DNA from: Deltaproteobacteria bacterium
GTDB taxonomy: Bacteria; Desulfobacterota; Desulfarculia; Adiutricales; Adiutricaceae
Assembly (NCBI GenBank): GCA_031263525.1
Contig: JAISFP010000132.1
Location: forward strand, 1-45,696
Reading direction: 5' to 3'
DNA: 45,696 nucleotides
Each line of letters begins with the position of its first letter. Position 1 is the first letter of the stretch. Made by a program: the position numbers and the translations under genes. The notes under the pieces were generated by a model that saw only the letters and a list, made by a program, of their open reading frames with translations, had not been told where the DNA came from and ran no database searches. Positions 24,361-33,461 of the stretch are shown here, piece after piece.

Positions 24361-24894
24361 CTACACGTACCTCACGAACTCCTCGGCGGGCTTGCGGATC
24401 TTGTTCCTCACCCTGTCGGACGCGGGGTAGCCCACCGACACCAGGAGGAAGATGTACCTGTCGTCGGGGATGCCCAGGATCTCCCTGAGCTTGGGGCGGT
24501 CGAACATGCCCAGGATGCAGGTGCCGAGGCCCTGGGTCTCGGCCTCGAGGCAGAGGCTAAGGACGAAGCCGCCCAGGTCGCCCTTGGCGAAGATCTGGGA
24601 GTCCAGGAGGCTAGCCACCTTGGGCATGAGCGTCGCGGGCTCCTCCACCGCCACGAAGAAGGCCTGGGCCTTGTCGTTGTGCTTGTTGAGCCCCAGGAGC
24701 TGGGTGCAGGCCGCCACCTCCTTAACCTTGTCGGGGCTCTCGACCACGACGAGGCTCCACGGCTGCGCGTTGCAGCCGGAAGGCGCTAGGCGGGCGGCCT
24801 CGGCGCACTTCACGAGCTTGTCGTGCTCGACGGGCTTGTCGGCGAAGTCGCGGCAGCTCTGCCTGCGGGCCGCTAGCTCAAGGAAATCGGACAT
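24361..24894 (-). CDS. Nitroreductase-family flavoprotein
   Basis: A 177-residue FMN-dependent oxidoreductase of the nitroreductase fold. FMN-binding residues are seen in RRQSCRDF (10-17) and PSGCNAQPW (38-46). The glycine-rich segment GDLGGFVLSLCLEAETQGLGTC and the C-terminal VSVGYP block are also typical. Such enzymes reduce nitro compounds, quinones or flavins with NAD(P)H, and the physiological substrate cannot be told from sequence. The ATG at 24894 follows GGAGGTGA, which sets the start. Its own terminator follows, so it is probably a single-gene unit. Confidence 0.92.
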   Translation of the reverse strand: MSDFLELAARRQSCRDFADKPVEHDKLVKCAEAARLAPSGCNAQPWSLVVVESPDKVKEVAACTQLLGLNKHNDKAQAFFVAVEEPATLMPKVASLLDSQIFAKGDLGGFVLSLCLEAETQGLGTCILGMFDRPKLREILGIPDDRYIFLLVSVGYPASDRVRNKIRKPAEEFVRYV

Positions 24895-25486
24895 CGTCTC
24901 ACCTCCGGCGGGCGAATGCTTCCGTGGCTCCCCTGAAAAGGACGTCTGGCCACCCCAGGGGGGCGCCCTTTTCGGGAGATCCTCGGGCACGGGGCCCGGG
25001 CATGGTCAGTGCCGCGGACTGGCCTTAAGACCGGACAGGTCCAGGGCAAGTTTCGGCAAGTGGTCCTGGCAACGCCCCGCCTGGAAAACCGTCCCTGTGC
25101 CCCTGCCCGGGAGCACTTGTCCCGCGTCTGGAACTCCGGGGGACGGGCCACCCGCTGCCCCTGGCCCCGGGAAGGACCGGACCGCTAGGCCCGTGGGCTG
25201 ATCCCGGAGACATGAAGCGACCGCACCGGAGTCCCGGAACCGGACCGATCAACGCGGCAGAAGGCCGGCATCTGGCCAGGGTCCGAGGGCGACCGGAGCC
25301 CGGCATGGGTCAGCGGGGGGACCTGTGCCGGGCAAGGGTCCGAGGGCGACCGGAGCCCGGCATGGGTCAGCGGGCGACCTGTGCCGGGCAGGATCCGAAG
25401 GCGACCGGAGCCCGGCAGGGGCCCTGGCACGCCGGGCAGATACCCGGGACGGAGGGGGGGCGGCGGGTGCCCCCCCGCGGAAGACT
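24895..25486. other. GC-rich gap between nitroreductase and rplY
   Basis: No gene is supported. In many relatives pth lies beside rplY, but nothing like it is seen here. The right half is a tandem array (25268-25440). A GC-only inverted repeat (GGGGGGC with GCCCCCC, about 25456-25478) lies just after the rplY stop but lacks a T-run. Confidence 0.5.
25268..25440. repeat. GC-rich tandem array, 56-57-bp period, about 2.8 units
   Basis: The unit core GGCGACCGGAGCCCGGCATG with CCTGTGCCGGGCA occurs three times, and the first two units are nearly identical. It is non-coding and lies downstream of rplY. Confidence 0.8.
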
Positions 25487-26173
25487 CTACTTCTTCTTGT
25501 CCTTGTCGCCCTTGCCGCCCTTCTCCTTGGCGGCCTTGGCAGGCGCCGCCTTGGCGGGGGCGGCTGCCTGGGCCGCCGCGTCGGCCGCCTGGGCGGCCTC
25601 GGCCTCGGCCTTCAGGCCCTTGGGAATGTTGACCACGGCCACGGGCAGGTCCACCGTCTTCACCAGGGAGAGGGTCTCCGGGAGCGCCACCTGGGAGAGG
25701 TGCAGGGTCTGGCCGAGGTTGAGGGAGGTCACGTCCGCCTCTATGGAGGAGGGGATGTCCGCGGGAAGGCCGCTCACGGCGATCTCGCGCTCGCTCTGCA
25801 GGATCTGGCCCCCGCGCTCGACGCCCTGGGCCTTGCCGGCCAGGGTCAGGGGGACCTTGACGGTGACCTTCTTGCCCGGGTCGATCTTCAGGAAGTCCAC
25901 GTGCAGGAGGCGCCTGGAGACCGGGTGGATCTGGAGGGCCTTAACCAGCGCCGGGAAGGAATCGTCCCCCACGGCGAGGGTGAAGAGCGAGCGGTTGCCT
26001 GGATCGCCCAGGAAGGCCTTCTTGACTTCGTTGTAGCTGAGCTCAATGGCACGGGCCTCGGAGCCCTCGCCGTAGCACACCGCGGGAAGCCGCCCGGAAG
26101 CGCGGAGGCGCTTGGCCTTGTTGGAGCTGCCGGCCTCGCGGGCTGAGGCGGCAAGCGTCGTGGATAAACCCAT
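25487..26173 (-). CDS. rplY: 50S ribosomal protein L25 (Ctc/TL5 form)
   Basis: Binds 5S rRNA in the large ribosomal subunit. The 228 residues show the N-terminal L25 domain (about 1-95, with SNKAKRLRASGRLPAVCYG and HVDFLKI) and the TL5-type C-terminal beta domain (about 100-190). A low-complexity Ala/Lys tail (about 195-228) ends in KDKKK. ATG 26173 was chosen because GGAGGA stands 8 nt upstream. In deltaproteobacteria rplY usually follows prs closely. Here the two are separated by 1.4 kb of repeats but keep strand and order. Confidence 0.95.
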   Translation of the reverse strand: MGLSTTLAASAREAGSSNKAKRLRASGRLPAVCYGEGSEARAIELSYNEVKKAFLGDPGNRSLFTLAVGDDSFPALVKALQIHPVSRRLLHVDFLKIDPGKKVTVKVPLTLAGKAQGVERGGQILQSEREIAVSGLPADIPSSIEADVTSLNLGQTLHLSQVALPETLSLVKTVDLPVAVVNIPKGLKAEAEAAQAADAAAQAAAPAKAAPAKAAKEKGGKGDKDKKK

Positions 26174-26410
26174 TAGAGTGTCCTCCGAAAGAGAGAAAAT
26201 GCCGTGAGACCGGGGCTGACGGCTTCCGCAGAGGCCCCTGGCCAGGTCCGCAGGCGCTGTTAACCCCCCGGACCCCATCGGAATTCGACACTTTACACCA
26301 TCGCGCCCGGAAAAGCGAGACCTTTTGCCAGGTCGCAGGGCCGGGAAGACGGCTCGGAGACCGTTGCCAGGGGGGGGAATAGGCCCGGAAAGGGGAGACT
26401 CAAGGCCTCC

Positions 26411-27058
26411 GGCGAAGGGGCCCGGGAGGGCCGTAGAGAGGGGAGGATAGACACCTCAGGCGAAGGGGGCCCTGAATGGTCGGGAACGCGGGAGCCTGAG
26501 GGACCCCGGCGACGGGGGCCCTGAAGGGTCGGGACCGCGGGAGCCAGAGGGACCCCGGCGAAGGGGGCCCTGAATGGTCGGGAACGCGGGAGCCTGGGGG
26601 ACCCAGGCGAAGGGGGCCCTGAATGGTCGGACACGCGGGAGCCTGGGGGACCCCGGCGAAGGGGGCCGTGAAGGGTCGGGAACGCGGGAGCCTGGGGGAC
26701 CCCGGCGAAGGGGGCCCTGAATGGTCGGGAACGCGGGAGCCTGGGGGACCCCGGCGAAGGGGGCCATGAATGGTCGGGAACGCGGGAGCCTGGGGGAACC
26801 CGGCGAAAAGGGGCCTGAAGGGCCGGGAACGCGGGAGCCTGGGGGAACCCGGCGAAGGGGGCCCTGAATGGTCGGAAACGCGGGAGCCTGGGGGCACCCG
26901 GCGAAGGGTGCCCTGAAGAATCGGGAACGCGGGAGCCTGAGGGCACTCGGCGAAGGGTGCCCTGAAGAATCGGGAACGCGGGAGCCAGAGGGCACCCGGC
27001 GAAGGGTGCCCTGAAGAATCGGGAACGCGGGAGCCTGAGGTCACCCGGCGAAGGGGCC
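26411..27058. repeat. GC-rich 49-bp tandem array, about 13 units
   Basis: The unit starts CGAAGGGGGCCCTGAATGGT and contains CGGGAACGCGGGAGCCTG and GGACCCCGG. Consecutive units measure exactly 49 bp. Because 49 is not a multiple of three, the long Pro/Arg/Ser open frames through it shift register each unit and are not genes. It fills most of the prs-rplY gap. Confidence 0.88.
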
Positions 27059-27424
27059 CATGGCAGCTGCCGTGAAAAAACGCCTCATTTGGAGAGCCGG
27101 GCTGCCAGGACAAACGGCTTTCAGCGCGGCTGACGGGCTGGCTAAGCCGAACGGCCCGCCCCGTTATCGCCCTCAGGTCCTTGATCCCCCGGGGAGCCCC
27201 CTGCCGGAGGGCAACCTGCCCAAGATGCCCTTGCCCCTCAGAATGCGTTTCTCCGGAGATCCTCCGCCAGGGGGGTGCAACCTTCCCAGGCTCCCGGCAT
27301 CCCAGGGGAGCGCGTCTCCGCGAGGCCCCCCCTCCCGGCGGACACCTCTGAACGGGGACCTGCTCCACCTCCTCCTCTTTGAGGTGCACCGCGACTTTGC
27401 AAGAGGTGGTCCACTCCTTGATTA
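27059..27424. other. Spacer between 49-bp array and TA-flanked element
   Basis: About 365 bp of GC-rich DNA. I see no gene with a plausible start or motif, and no clear terminator or promoter. Confidence 0.35.
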
Positions 27425-27565
27425 TTACCCGTTTAATTAAATGTCGGAATTTTGGCTGTCAGCCTATGGGTGGAAAGACTGGGAAACATCCCAGCCCTGC
27501 TATCTCCTCGTCATGGTTCGCTCAAAAACATGGAAGAAGATTCCGACATTTAATTAAACGGGTAA
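27425..27565. mobile_element. TA-flanked MITE (IS630/mariner-like), complete copy
   Basis: A 141-bp element has perfect terminal inverted repeats of about 26 bp, starting TTACCCGTTTAATTAAATGT and ending with its exact mirror in GGGTAA. It is bounded by TA on both sides. TA target duplication is typical of the IS630-Tc1-mariner group. The interior has no open frame of note. One end of the same element occurs at 4756-4787, and a related, longer element at 33586-33892. It sits just downstream of prs. Confidence 0.75.
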
Positions 27566-27618
27566 TAAGGAGGCACCTCACGGGAGCGCGGCCATGCCGG
27601 CTCCCACCCTCGAACGGC

Positions 27619-28560
27619 TCAGACGAAGAGCGAGCTTATCGAGTCCTCCTGGTGGATGCGGCGTATGGCCTCGCTCAACAGCTTCGCTATCGAGAGGACC
27701 TTTATCTTGTTCATCTCCCTGCCGGCGGGCGTGAGAGGGATGGAGTTGGTGACGGCTATCTGGGAGAGGGGGCTCTCCTCTATCTTCTTGAGCGCGTCCC
27801 CGGAGAACACCGGGTGGGAGGCCAGGGCCATCACCTCCAGGGCCCCCTTCTTCATGATGACCTCGGCGGCCTGGGCAAGCGTCCCGGCGGTGTCCACCAT
27901 GTCGTCCACGATGACCGCCCTCTTGTCGGACACGTCGCCGATGATGTTCATGGCCTTGGCCTCGCCGGGGGCGTCACGCCGCTTGTCCACTATGGCGAGC
28001 GGGGCCTCCAGCCTCTTGGCTATAGCCCGTGTGCGCTCCACGCCGCCCGCGTCGGGGGAGACCATGATGAGGTTGTCGGTGCCGATGCTCTTCAGGTGCT
28101 GGAGGAGGATCGGGGAGGCGAAGAGGTGGTCGACGGGGATGTTGAAGAAGCCCTGGATCTGGCCCGCGTGGAGGTCCATGGCGAGCACCCGGGTGGTCCC
28201 GGAGGCGGTCAGCAGATCCGCCACGAGCTTGGCAGAGATGGGGACCCTGGGTGCGGCCTTCCGGTCCTGACGGGCGTAGCCGTAGTAGGGGATGACGGCG
28301 GTGATGCGCCTCGCGGACGCCCGCTTCAGGGCGTCTATGATGAGCAGGAGCTCCATCAGGTTGTCGTTCACGGGGGCACAGGTCGACTGGATGACGAAGG
28401 TGTCCCGGCCGCGGACGTTCTCCCCCAGCTCTATAAAGATTTCCCCGTCCGAGAAGCGGCGGACCTGGGCCTTGCCCAGGGGCTGCCAGAGGGCCTCGCA
28501 GATCTCCAGGGCCAGGGCCTTGTTGGAGTTGCCGGAAAAGACCACGATGTCGTTGGGCAT
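27619..28560 (-). CDS. prs: Ribose-phosphate pyrophosphokinase
   Basis: Makes PRPP from ribose 5-phosphate and ATP for nucleotide, His and Trp synthesis. At 313 residues it has the normal class I length. Visible motifs are [18 protein letters not shown] (36-53), [10 protein letters not shown] (92-101), [12 protein letters not shown] (128-139, catalytic His131), the flexible-loop KRR (193-195) and the PRPP loop [12 protein letters not shown] (216-227). ATG 28560 follows AGAGGA by 7 nt; the frame stays open upstream only through a repeat array. It lies between tRNA-Gln and rplY, as in many deltaproteobacteria. Confidence 0.97.
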   Translation of the reverse strand: MPNDIVVFSGNSNKALALEICEALWQPLGKAQVRRFSDGEIFIELGENVRGRDTFVIQSTCAPVNDNLMELLLIIDALKRASARRITAVIPYYGYARQDRKAAPRVPISAKLVADLLTASGTTRVLAMDLHAGQIQGFFNIPVDHLFASPILLQHLKSIGTDNLIMVSPDAGGVERTRAIAKRLEAPLAIVDKRRDAPGEAKAMNIIGDVSDKRAVIVDDMVDTAGTLAQAAEVIMKKGALEVMALASHPVFSGDALKKIEESPLSQIAVTNSIPLTPAGREMNKIKVLSIAKLLSEAIRRIHQEDSISSLFV

Positions 28561-29244
28561 GGGATTGTCCTCTGGGCTCTGGAGAAGGAAGCCGTCCGTG
28601 CCCAGTGCCGGGGCTGAGGGGGCCCTGGAAGCCTGGGATGGCCGGCACCGGCGAGCAAGCCCTGGGAAGCCTCGGGGGCCGTGGAAGCCGGGAAACCTAG
28701 GAGGCCGGAAAAGTCTCGAAGGCCGGGAAGCAACGGAGGCATGGAAACCTCGGAGGTCTGGGAGGCCGGGAAGCCTCGGAGGCCCGGCGAGGCCGGGAAG
28801 CCTCGGAGGCCCGGCGAGGACGGGAAGCATTGGGCGAAAGGGGAGCACCGTGCTCAGTCAGGGGGCCGGAATGGAAACCGGCCGAGACCGGCCGGCACGG
28901 GCAGCGCTTATAGTTTCAGAAGATACCAAGTGAAGGAGAGTCTTCAGGGCCCCGTCCCGGAGGCTTGCCCGATGCCCGGACGCTTGGCACGGGCGGAAAG
29001 GGGACGCTCCAGGCCCGGCTTACGTCCGGACGGACGACATGTGACCGCAGAAGGCCCCGGAAGACATTGGCGCAAGACGACCGGGCGGACGCTAAGGCCT
29101 TTTAAACAGCCACGGCCCTCAGGAAGCCGAGGGCCGGTGCAGGGGGGCGCTCCGGACAGTCGCCCGGGGCCAGGGGGGATGGGAAGGCACAAGGGGGGGA
29201 CTGGCCCTCCTGACCCCGGCTGGGGCCCTGGAGGGGAAGGGAAT
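28561..29244. other. Gap between prs and tRNA-Gln with a 27-bp array
   Basis: About 28640-28830 is an imperfect 27-bp tandem array with core GGAAGCCTCGGAGGCCCGGC. The last two units are nearly identical, while earlier ones are more worn. The rest is GC-rich without a supported gene. Minus-strand open frames through the array simply extend prs upstream. Confidence 0.6.
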
Positions 29245-29321
29245 TGGCTGGGGCGGAAGGATTCGAACCTTCGAATGCAGGAACCAAAACCCTGTGTCTT
29301 AAGCCACTTGACGACGCCCCA
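29245..29321 (-). tRNA. tRNA-Gln (TTG anticodon)
   Basis: The 77-nt minus-strand gene includes an encoded CCA. The acceptor stem TGGGGCG pairs with CGCCCCA, the discriminator is G, the anticodon stem CAGGG/TCCTG encloses loop TTTTGGT (anticodon TTG), and the T-arm is GAAGG-TTCGAAT-CCTTC. Position between ispE and prs is conserved in deltaproteobacteria. Confidence 0.96.
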
Positions 29322-29847
29322 GCGTCCGGAAAGCCGTCTGACGCCTCCTTGGGAGGCCCGTGCCTCCCTCAAGGTCGTGCGCCCCCTGGTCGGAGGGGGA
29401 TCCGGCCTGCGGCGGACATCTGTCGCCGCAAGGCCGCGTCGCTGAGGGAAAAGCCCGGCGGGCCCGCGGGGGGGCGCTCCGCCGGCCGGACTCGCGAGGG
29501 AGACGGCCGGGGGCTCGGGCCGGGCGGCCAGACCCGGCAGCGACGCGAAGAGAATCGTTAGCGAGGGCCACTGCGCTTCGAGGCGCCAAGGCCCTCTGGG
29601 GAAGGGGGAGGAAATCCGGTCCGACCGGTGCCAGGACCTGCAGGAGTCCTGATACGGGCCGAGACGGGCCGGGCCCACGTGCGGAGCCGGGGGCAAGAGC
29701 TCCAGAACAGAGCCGGGAGGGCCAGAGCCCCGGAGCAGAGCAGAACGGGCCGGGCCCCGGAGCAAAGCCGTGCAGTGCCCCGCAGGAGGCCAGGGCAGAC
29801 AGGAACAGGGCAGGGCCAGGATCCGTGCCGCCAGGCGCCGGAGGGTC
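29322..29847. other. GC-rich gap between tRNA-Gln and ispE
   Basis: About 526 bp without a supported gene. The part near 29660-29830 has short imperfect repeats around AGAGCCGGGA/CCCCGGAGCA. No promoter or terminator is convincing. Confidence 0.4.
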
Positions 29848-30744
29848 TCAGCCCATGAAAAACGAGGAGGCCAGGGCCCACCGCCCTTTGGCCCGGAGCT
29901 CGCGGACGGCCCCGGCGACTTCTTCAGCAGACTCGAAAAGGGCCCAGAAAGTGGGGCCGCTGCCGGACATGCCGTGCGGTCCCCTGGCCGCCGAGGCCAC
30001 CTCCCCGGCCAGGGTGTCAAGCTCAGGCATGAGCCGGAGTGCCGCAGTAAGGAGATCGTTTTCGCCGGGGGGGGGGAGCGGGAGCTTCCTCAGTGCCGGG
30101 AACGCAGTCACAATATTCTCCGGGCCAGATTTTGTCAACTCATATTCTCTGAACACCTCCCCGGTGGAGAGCCCCTCCCCCGGGTTGGCCAGCAAGACAT
30201 GCCCGGGCAGGGACGGGCCCAGGTAGGGGGCTGAAAGCTCCCCCGCGCCCCCTATTAGCCTGGCGCCGGGGCCCTCCAGGAAGAAGGGGATGTCCGCACC
30301 CAGAGGCATGGCCAGCTCGCACAGGCTCCGGACCGAGAGGGGCTCGGGAGCCAGGGTGTTTATGCACGTCATGGCCGCCGCGGCGTCGGAGCTGGAGCCT
30401 CCCAGGCCCGCCCCGTAGGGGACGCGCCTCACGATCCTCACCCGTACCCTCCGCCGGGGAAAGCCCGTGGCCGCCCTCAGCTCCGCCACGCACCGGAGGA
30501 CCAGCGAGTCCGGTCCCGCGAGGGCCGGATCCGTGTGCATCGCGGGGGGGATCAGATCGTCAGCGACCGCGAGCACGTCGGGGCCGGGTCCGGGTCCCAG
30601 GTCCTCGACAGCGACATCGTCGGCCAGGGCCAGGGACGCCGTGAGGCAGAAGAGCTCGTGGCGACCGTCCGGCAGAAGGCCCAGCACCTTCAGAAAAAGG
30701 TTCACCTTGGCCGGGGCAACGGCCTTGACCGGGAAGGCGGTCAC
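29848..30744 (-). CDS. ispE: 4-diphosphocytidyl-2-C-methyl-D-erythritol kinase
   Basis: GHMP-family kinase of the non-mevalonate (MEP) isoprenoid pathway, which phosphorylates CDP-methylerythritol with ATP. The 298 residues show the N-terminal APAKVNLFLKV (Lys13), the ATP loop PYGAGLGGSSSDAAAA (109-124), GADIPFFLEG with the catalytic Asp near 150, and the C-terminal motif GMSGSGPT. The start is GTG 30744; no strong ribosome binding site precedes it, but the conserved N-terminal motif leaves little room for another start. It heads the ispE-tRNA-prs-rplY group. Confidence 0.95.
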   Translation of the reverse strand: MTAFPVKAVAPAKVNLFLKVLGLLPDGRHELFCLTASLALADDVAVEDLGPGPGPDVLAVADDLIPPAMHTDPALAGPDSLVLRCVAELRAATGFPRRRVRVRIVRRVPYGAGLGGSSSDAAAAMTCINTLAPEPLSVRSLCELAMPLGADIPFFLEGPGARLIGGAGELSAPYLGPSLPGHVLLANPGEGLSTGEVFREYELTKSGPENIVTAFPALRKLPLPPPGENDLLTAALRLMPELDTLAGEVASAARGPHGMSGSGPTFWALFESAEEVAGAVRELRAKGRWALASSFFMG

Positions 30745-31381
30745 AGTGTGCCCGTACCAGCCGGAGAGCTCGGGCGGGACGTGAGGCCGGGGGCTGGCTG
30801 GAAGACCGTCATGAAACTGAGGAACCTGAGTGCCCGGAGGACCTGAAGGACCCCGGAGACAAGGAGATGTCGAGGGCCCCGGCGGACATGGAGCTCTCGG
30901 GAGACCCGGACCGGCCTGAAGGCCATGAGGAGGCAGGAGGCTGGGGGCACTCCGGAGACCGGGAAGAGCCAGGAGGCCGGGAGCTCTCCGGAGGCCGGGA
31001 GGAGCCAGGAGTCTGAGAGCCGGGCTGAGGCCGGGAGGAGCCGGAGGCCGGGAGCTGGCCTGAGGCCGGGAGGACCCGGAGGCTGGAAGCCGGGAGCTGG
31101 CCTGAGGCCGGGAGGACCCGGGAGGCTGGAAGCTCTACGGAGGCGGGGAGGTGCTGAAGGGACCTGCCGAAATTGAGCAGGCGGAACGTCCCGAAATCCG
31201 GAGGTTTCACCGGCCTGACGGGCTCATGGGGCCGCGCCTCCCGGGCACGGCAGTCTGAGGGAGCCGGTCCTTACGCGAGAGACCCTTCACACTCCGGCCC
31301 GGACTCCCCGCACGGTGCGAGGCGCCCTTCCGAAACAGCCCCTCAGGCGGCCCGCGGCCTGGAGCCGGGGGCGGACCCGGC
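30745..31381. repeat. GC-rich imperfect repeats between the DUF1015 gene and ispE
   Basis: From about 30835 to 31150 units of GGCCGGGAGGA, GCCGGGAGCT and CTGGAAGC recur at irregular spacing; a copy of roughly 55 bp (containing GGAGCTGGCCTGAGGCCGGG) is repeated at about 31050 and 31100. The remainder to 31381 has no recognisable gene. Any ispE promoter should lie in this stretch but I could not assign one. Confidence 0.6.
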
Positions 31382-32761
31382 TCAAGCTCCGCCGCAGACG
31401 GACTCCTCGGGATCAATCAGGTTGATGACCAGGCCGTTGGTGACCTTGGGATAGAAGTAGGTGGCCTTGCGGGGCATCACGTAGCCGCTCTCGGTGACTT
31501 TCAGGATCTCGGCCAGGCTGGTGGGGTTCAGGATAAACGCCGCCCTCTCGCCCCCTTCCACGAGCCTGAACGCGCTGGAAGCGTCCGAGATGTAGCTGAT
31601 CCTGCCCGGATCGTCCATGAGCTCCTCGGTGAGGCCCAGGGCGTCGATCAGGACCACGTCGGTAAGTATGGAGACGTCCAAGAGCGACAGGGACGAGCGC
31701 TCCGGCGCCTTCTCGGCCACGGCCTCCTTCACCTTCTCCTTGATCTTCACGAAGCAGCAGCAGTCGGCGCCGTTCAGGTAGAGCCCGAAGACAGTGAGGC
31801 CCTTGCGGCAGTCCTCGTGGAGCTTCTCGGCAAGGGAGTCGCAGGCGGCCCTGCGGCCGCCGTCCGCGAAGGAGAACACCCTGGTCTCGGCCACGGGGGC
31901 CAGCCTGTCCAGGATCTCGTCGTTCGAGAGATCCCAGGACCGCAAAATCCTGTGGGTGGGAAGGACGCACAGGCCCGGATCGCTCATGGGGCACAGGTAG
32001 CTCATGACCCAGTCCACGGCGCTGTCGGGGCCCGGGGAATGCCCGCCGGAGGCCAGCCTCTCCCGGGTCCGGTCACGGTAGTTCAGGGCGGTCATGTAGC
32101 GGTGGTGGCCGTCGGCTATGTAGACCGTGCGCTCGGCCAGCCTGGACCTGAAGATCTCCACCGTCTCGGGATCGTCCACGACCACCACCTTGTGAACCTG
32201 GCCGGAGGTGTCCCGGAGCGCCATGTCCGGGGCCCGGCCCGCCAGCGACGAGAGGGCGTTGGAGAACGCCTTCTCGGCATCGGGGAAGAACCCGAAGATG
32301 GGGCTCAGCTGGGAGCGGGTCTTCTCCATCAGGTCGAGACGTTCCAGCTTGTGGAAGCTGAAGGTCTGCTCGTGGAGCCTGATCCGGGCGTCCCGGCCAG
32401 GGTTCTCGATGCGCATCAGGCACACGAATCCCCTGCGGATCTGCCTCCTGGACGTGAGCGGGTGCGTGAACTCGGTCTCCATCACATAGATGGCGGGCCT
32501 GGGGCTCCTCACCAGGACCCCGTCGCGGAACCACCCCTCGAGCACGGCGGCGGACCGGGCATGCCAGGCCATCTCGCCGGGGTCGTCCGGAAGTGTCCTG
32601 CCCAGGTCCACGTGCAGGAAGTTATGGGGATGGCCATCGTAGTAGGCCTCCCTCTCGGCCAGCGAGAGCACGTCGTAGGGCGGGGCCACCAGGAGCCCCC
32701 CCGACCCGCGCATCTCGTCCTCGCTGTAAACAAAGCCCCTGAAGGGCGCTATCGCGACCAT
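31382..32761 (-). CDS. DUF1015 family protein
   Basis: A 459-residue cytosolic protein of the DUF1015 family (PF06245), of unknown function, widespread in anaerobic bacteria. Typical features are the N-terminal IAPFRGFVYS with VAPPYDVLS, the ENPGRDARIRLHEQTF block, the central YIADGHHRYMTALNYRDR motif (ADGHHRY is the family hallmark) and the C-terminal YFYPKVTNGLVI. ATG 32761 follows GGGAGGA by 8 nt; the frame is open further upstream but without a start signal. It lies upstream of ispE on the same strand, about 640 bp away. Confidence 0.92.
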   Translation of the reverse strand: MVAIAPFRGFVYSEDEMRGSGGLLVAPPYDVLSLAEREAYYDGHPHNFLHVDLGRTLPDDPGEMAWHARSAAVLEGWFRDGVLVRSPRPAIYVMETEFTHPLTSRRQIRRGFVCLMRIENPGRDARIRLHEQTFSFHKLERLDLMEKTRSQLSPIFGFFPDAEKAFSNALSSLAGRAPDMALRDTSGQVHKVVVVDDPETVEIFRSRLAERTVYIADGHHRYMTALNYRDRTRERLASGGHSPGPDSAVDWVMSYLCPMSDPGLCVLPTHRILRSWDLSNDEILDRLAPVAETRVFSFADGGRRAACDSLAEKLHEDCRKGLTVFGLYLNGADCCCFVKIKEKVKEAVAEKAPERSSLSLLDVSILTDVVLIDALGLTEELMDDPGRISYISDASSAFRLVEGGERAAFILNPTSLAEILKVTESGYVMPRKATYFYPKVTNGLVINLIDPEESVCGGA

Positions 32762-32969
32762 TGAACTGGTCCTCCCTAGAAAAAACTCCGGCCAAATTAG
32801 CACATTCGGCGTCCCCTGCACAAGGAGGGCGCGACATCCCCTCCCCCGGAGGCGTATCAAGGTCCACCGCCAGTCCGGAGTTTCCTTACAGGCCGAGAGG
32901 TTCCGGAAGACCACAGGATGCAAGTCTAATTTTTGACATTTGCAAACGCCGTCTGCTGAAGCCGACCCA

Positions 32970-33461
32970 GTGACGGGGACCGAGGCCGGGGCAAATGGCA
33001 GGGGTCCGGAGACAATGCCGAGGCAAATGCGGGGATCAGGGGGACAGGGGCGAGTGAAACTGGTGAGTCCGGGGACGAGGCCGGGGCAAATGGCGGGGGT
33101 CCGGGGACAGGGGCGAGTGAAACGGGTGGGGTCCGGGGACGATGCGGAGGAAATGGGGGGGTTCGGAGACAGGGACGGATGAAACGGGGAAGGTCCGGGG
33201 ACGAGGCCGGGGCAATTGGCGTGGGTCCGGGGATAGGGCGAATGAAACGGGTGGGGTCCGGGGACGATGCGGAGGAAACGGGGGTTTCGGAGACAGGGAC
33301 CGGTGAAACGGGGAGGGTCCGTGGACGAGGCCGGGGCAGATGGCGGGGGTCCTGTGACAGGGGCGAGTGAAGAGGGGGTCCGGGGACGAGGCCGGGGCAG
33401 ATGGCGGGGGTCCGGGGACAGGGGCGGGTGATACGGACAGGTCCGGAGACGAGGCCGGGGC
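32970..33461. repeat. GC-rich tandem array, about 64-bp period
   Basis: About seven units are built from GGTCCGGGGACGAGGCCGGG, GCAAATGGCGGGG and ACAGGGGCGAGTGAAACGGG. Two unit subtypes alternate (one with GACGATGCGGAGGAAA). It is non-coding, lies upstream of the DUF1015 gene, and directly abuts the IS66-like repeat at 33462. Confidence 0.8.

Noticed and set aside
26400-27389. 329-codon minus-strand open frame between rplY and prs
   Set aside because: It is made almost wholly of the 49-bp array read in shifting frames; no start signal or known fold.
27619-28848. 409-residue version of Prs
   Set aside because: The added N-terminus is the 27-bp array in translation; ATG 28560 gives the normal family length and has a ribosome binding site.
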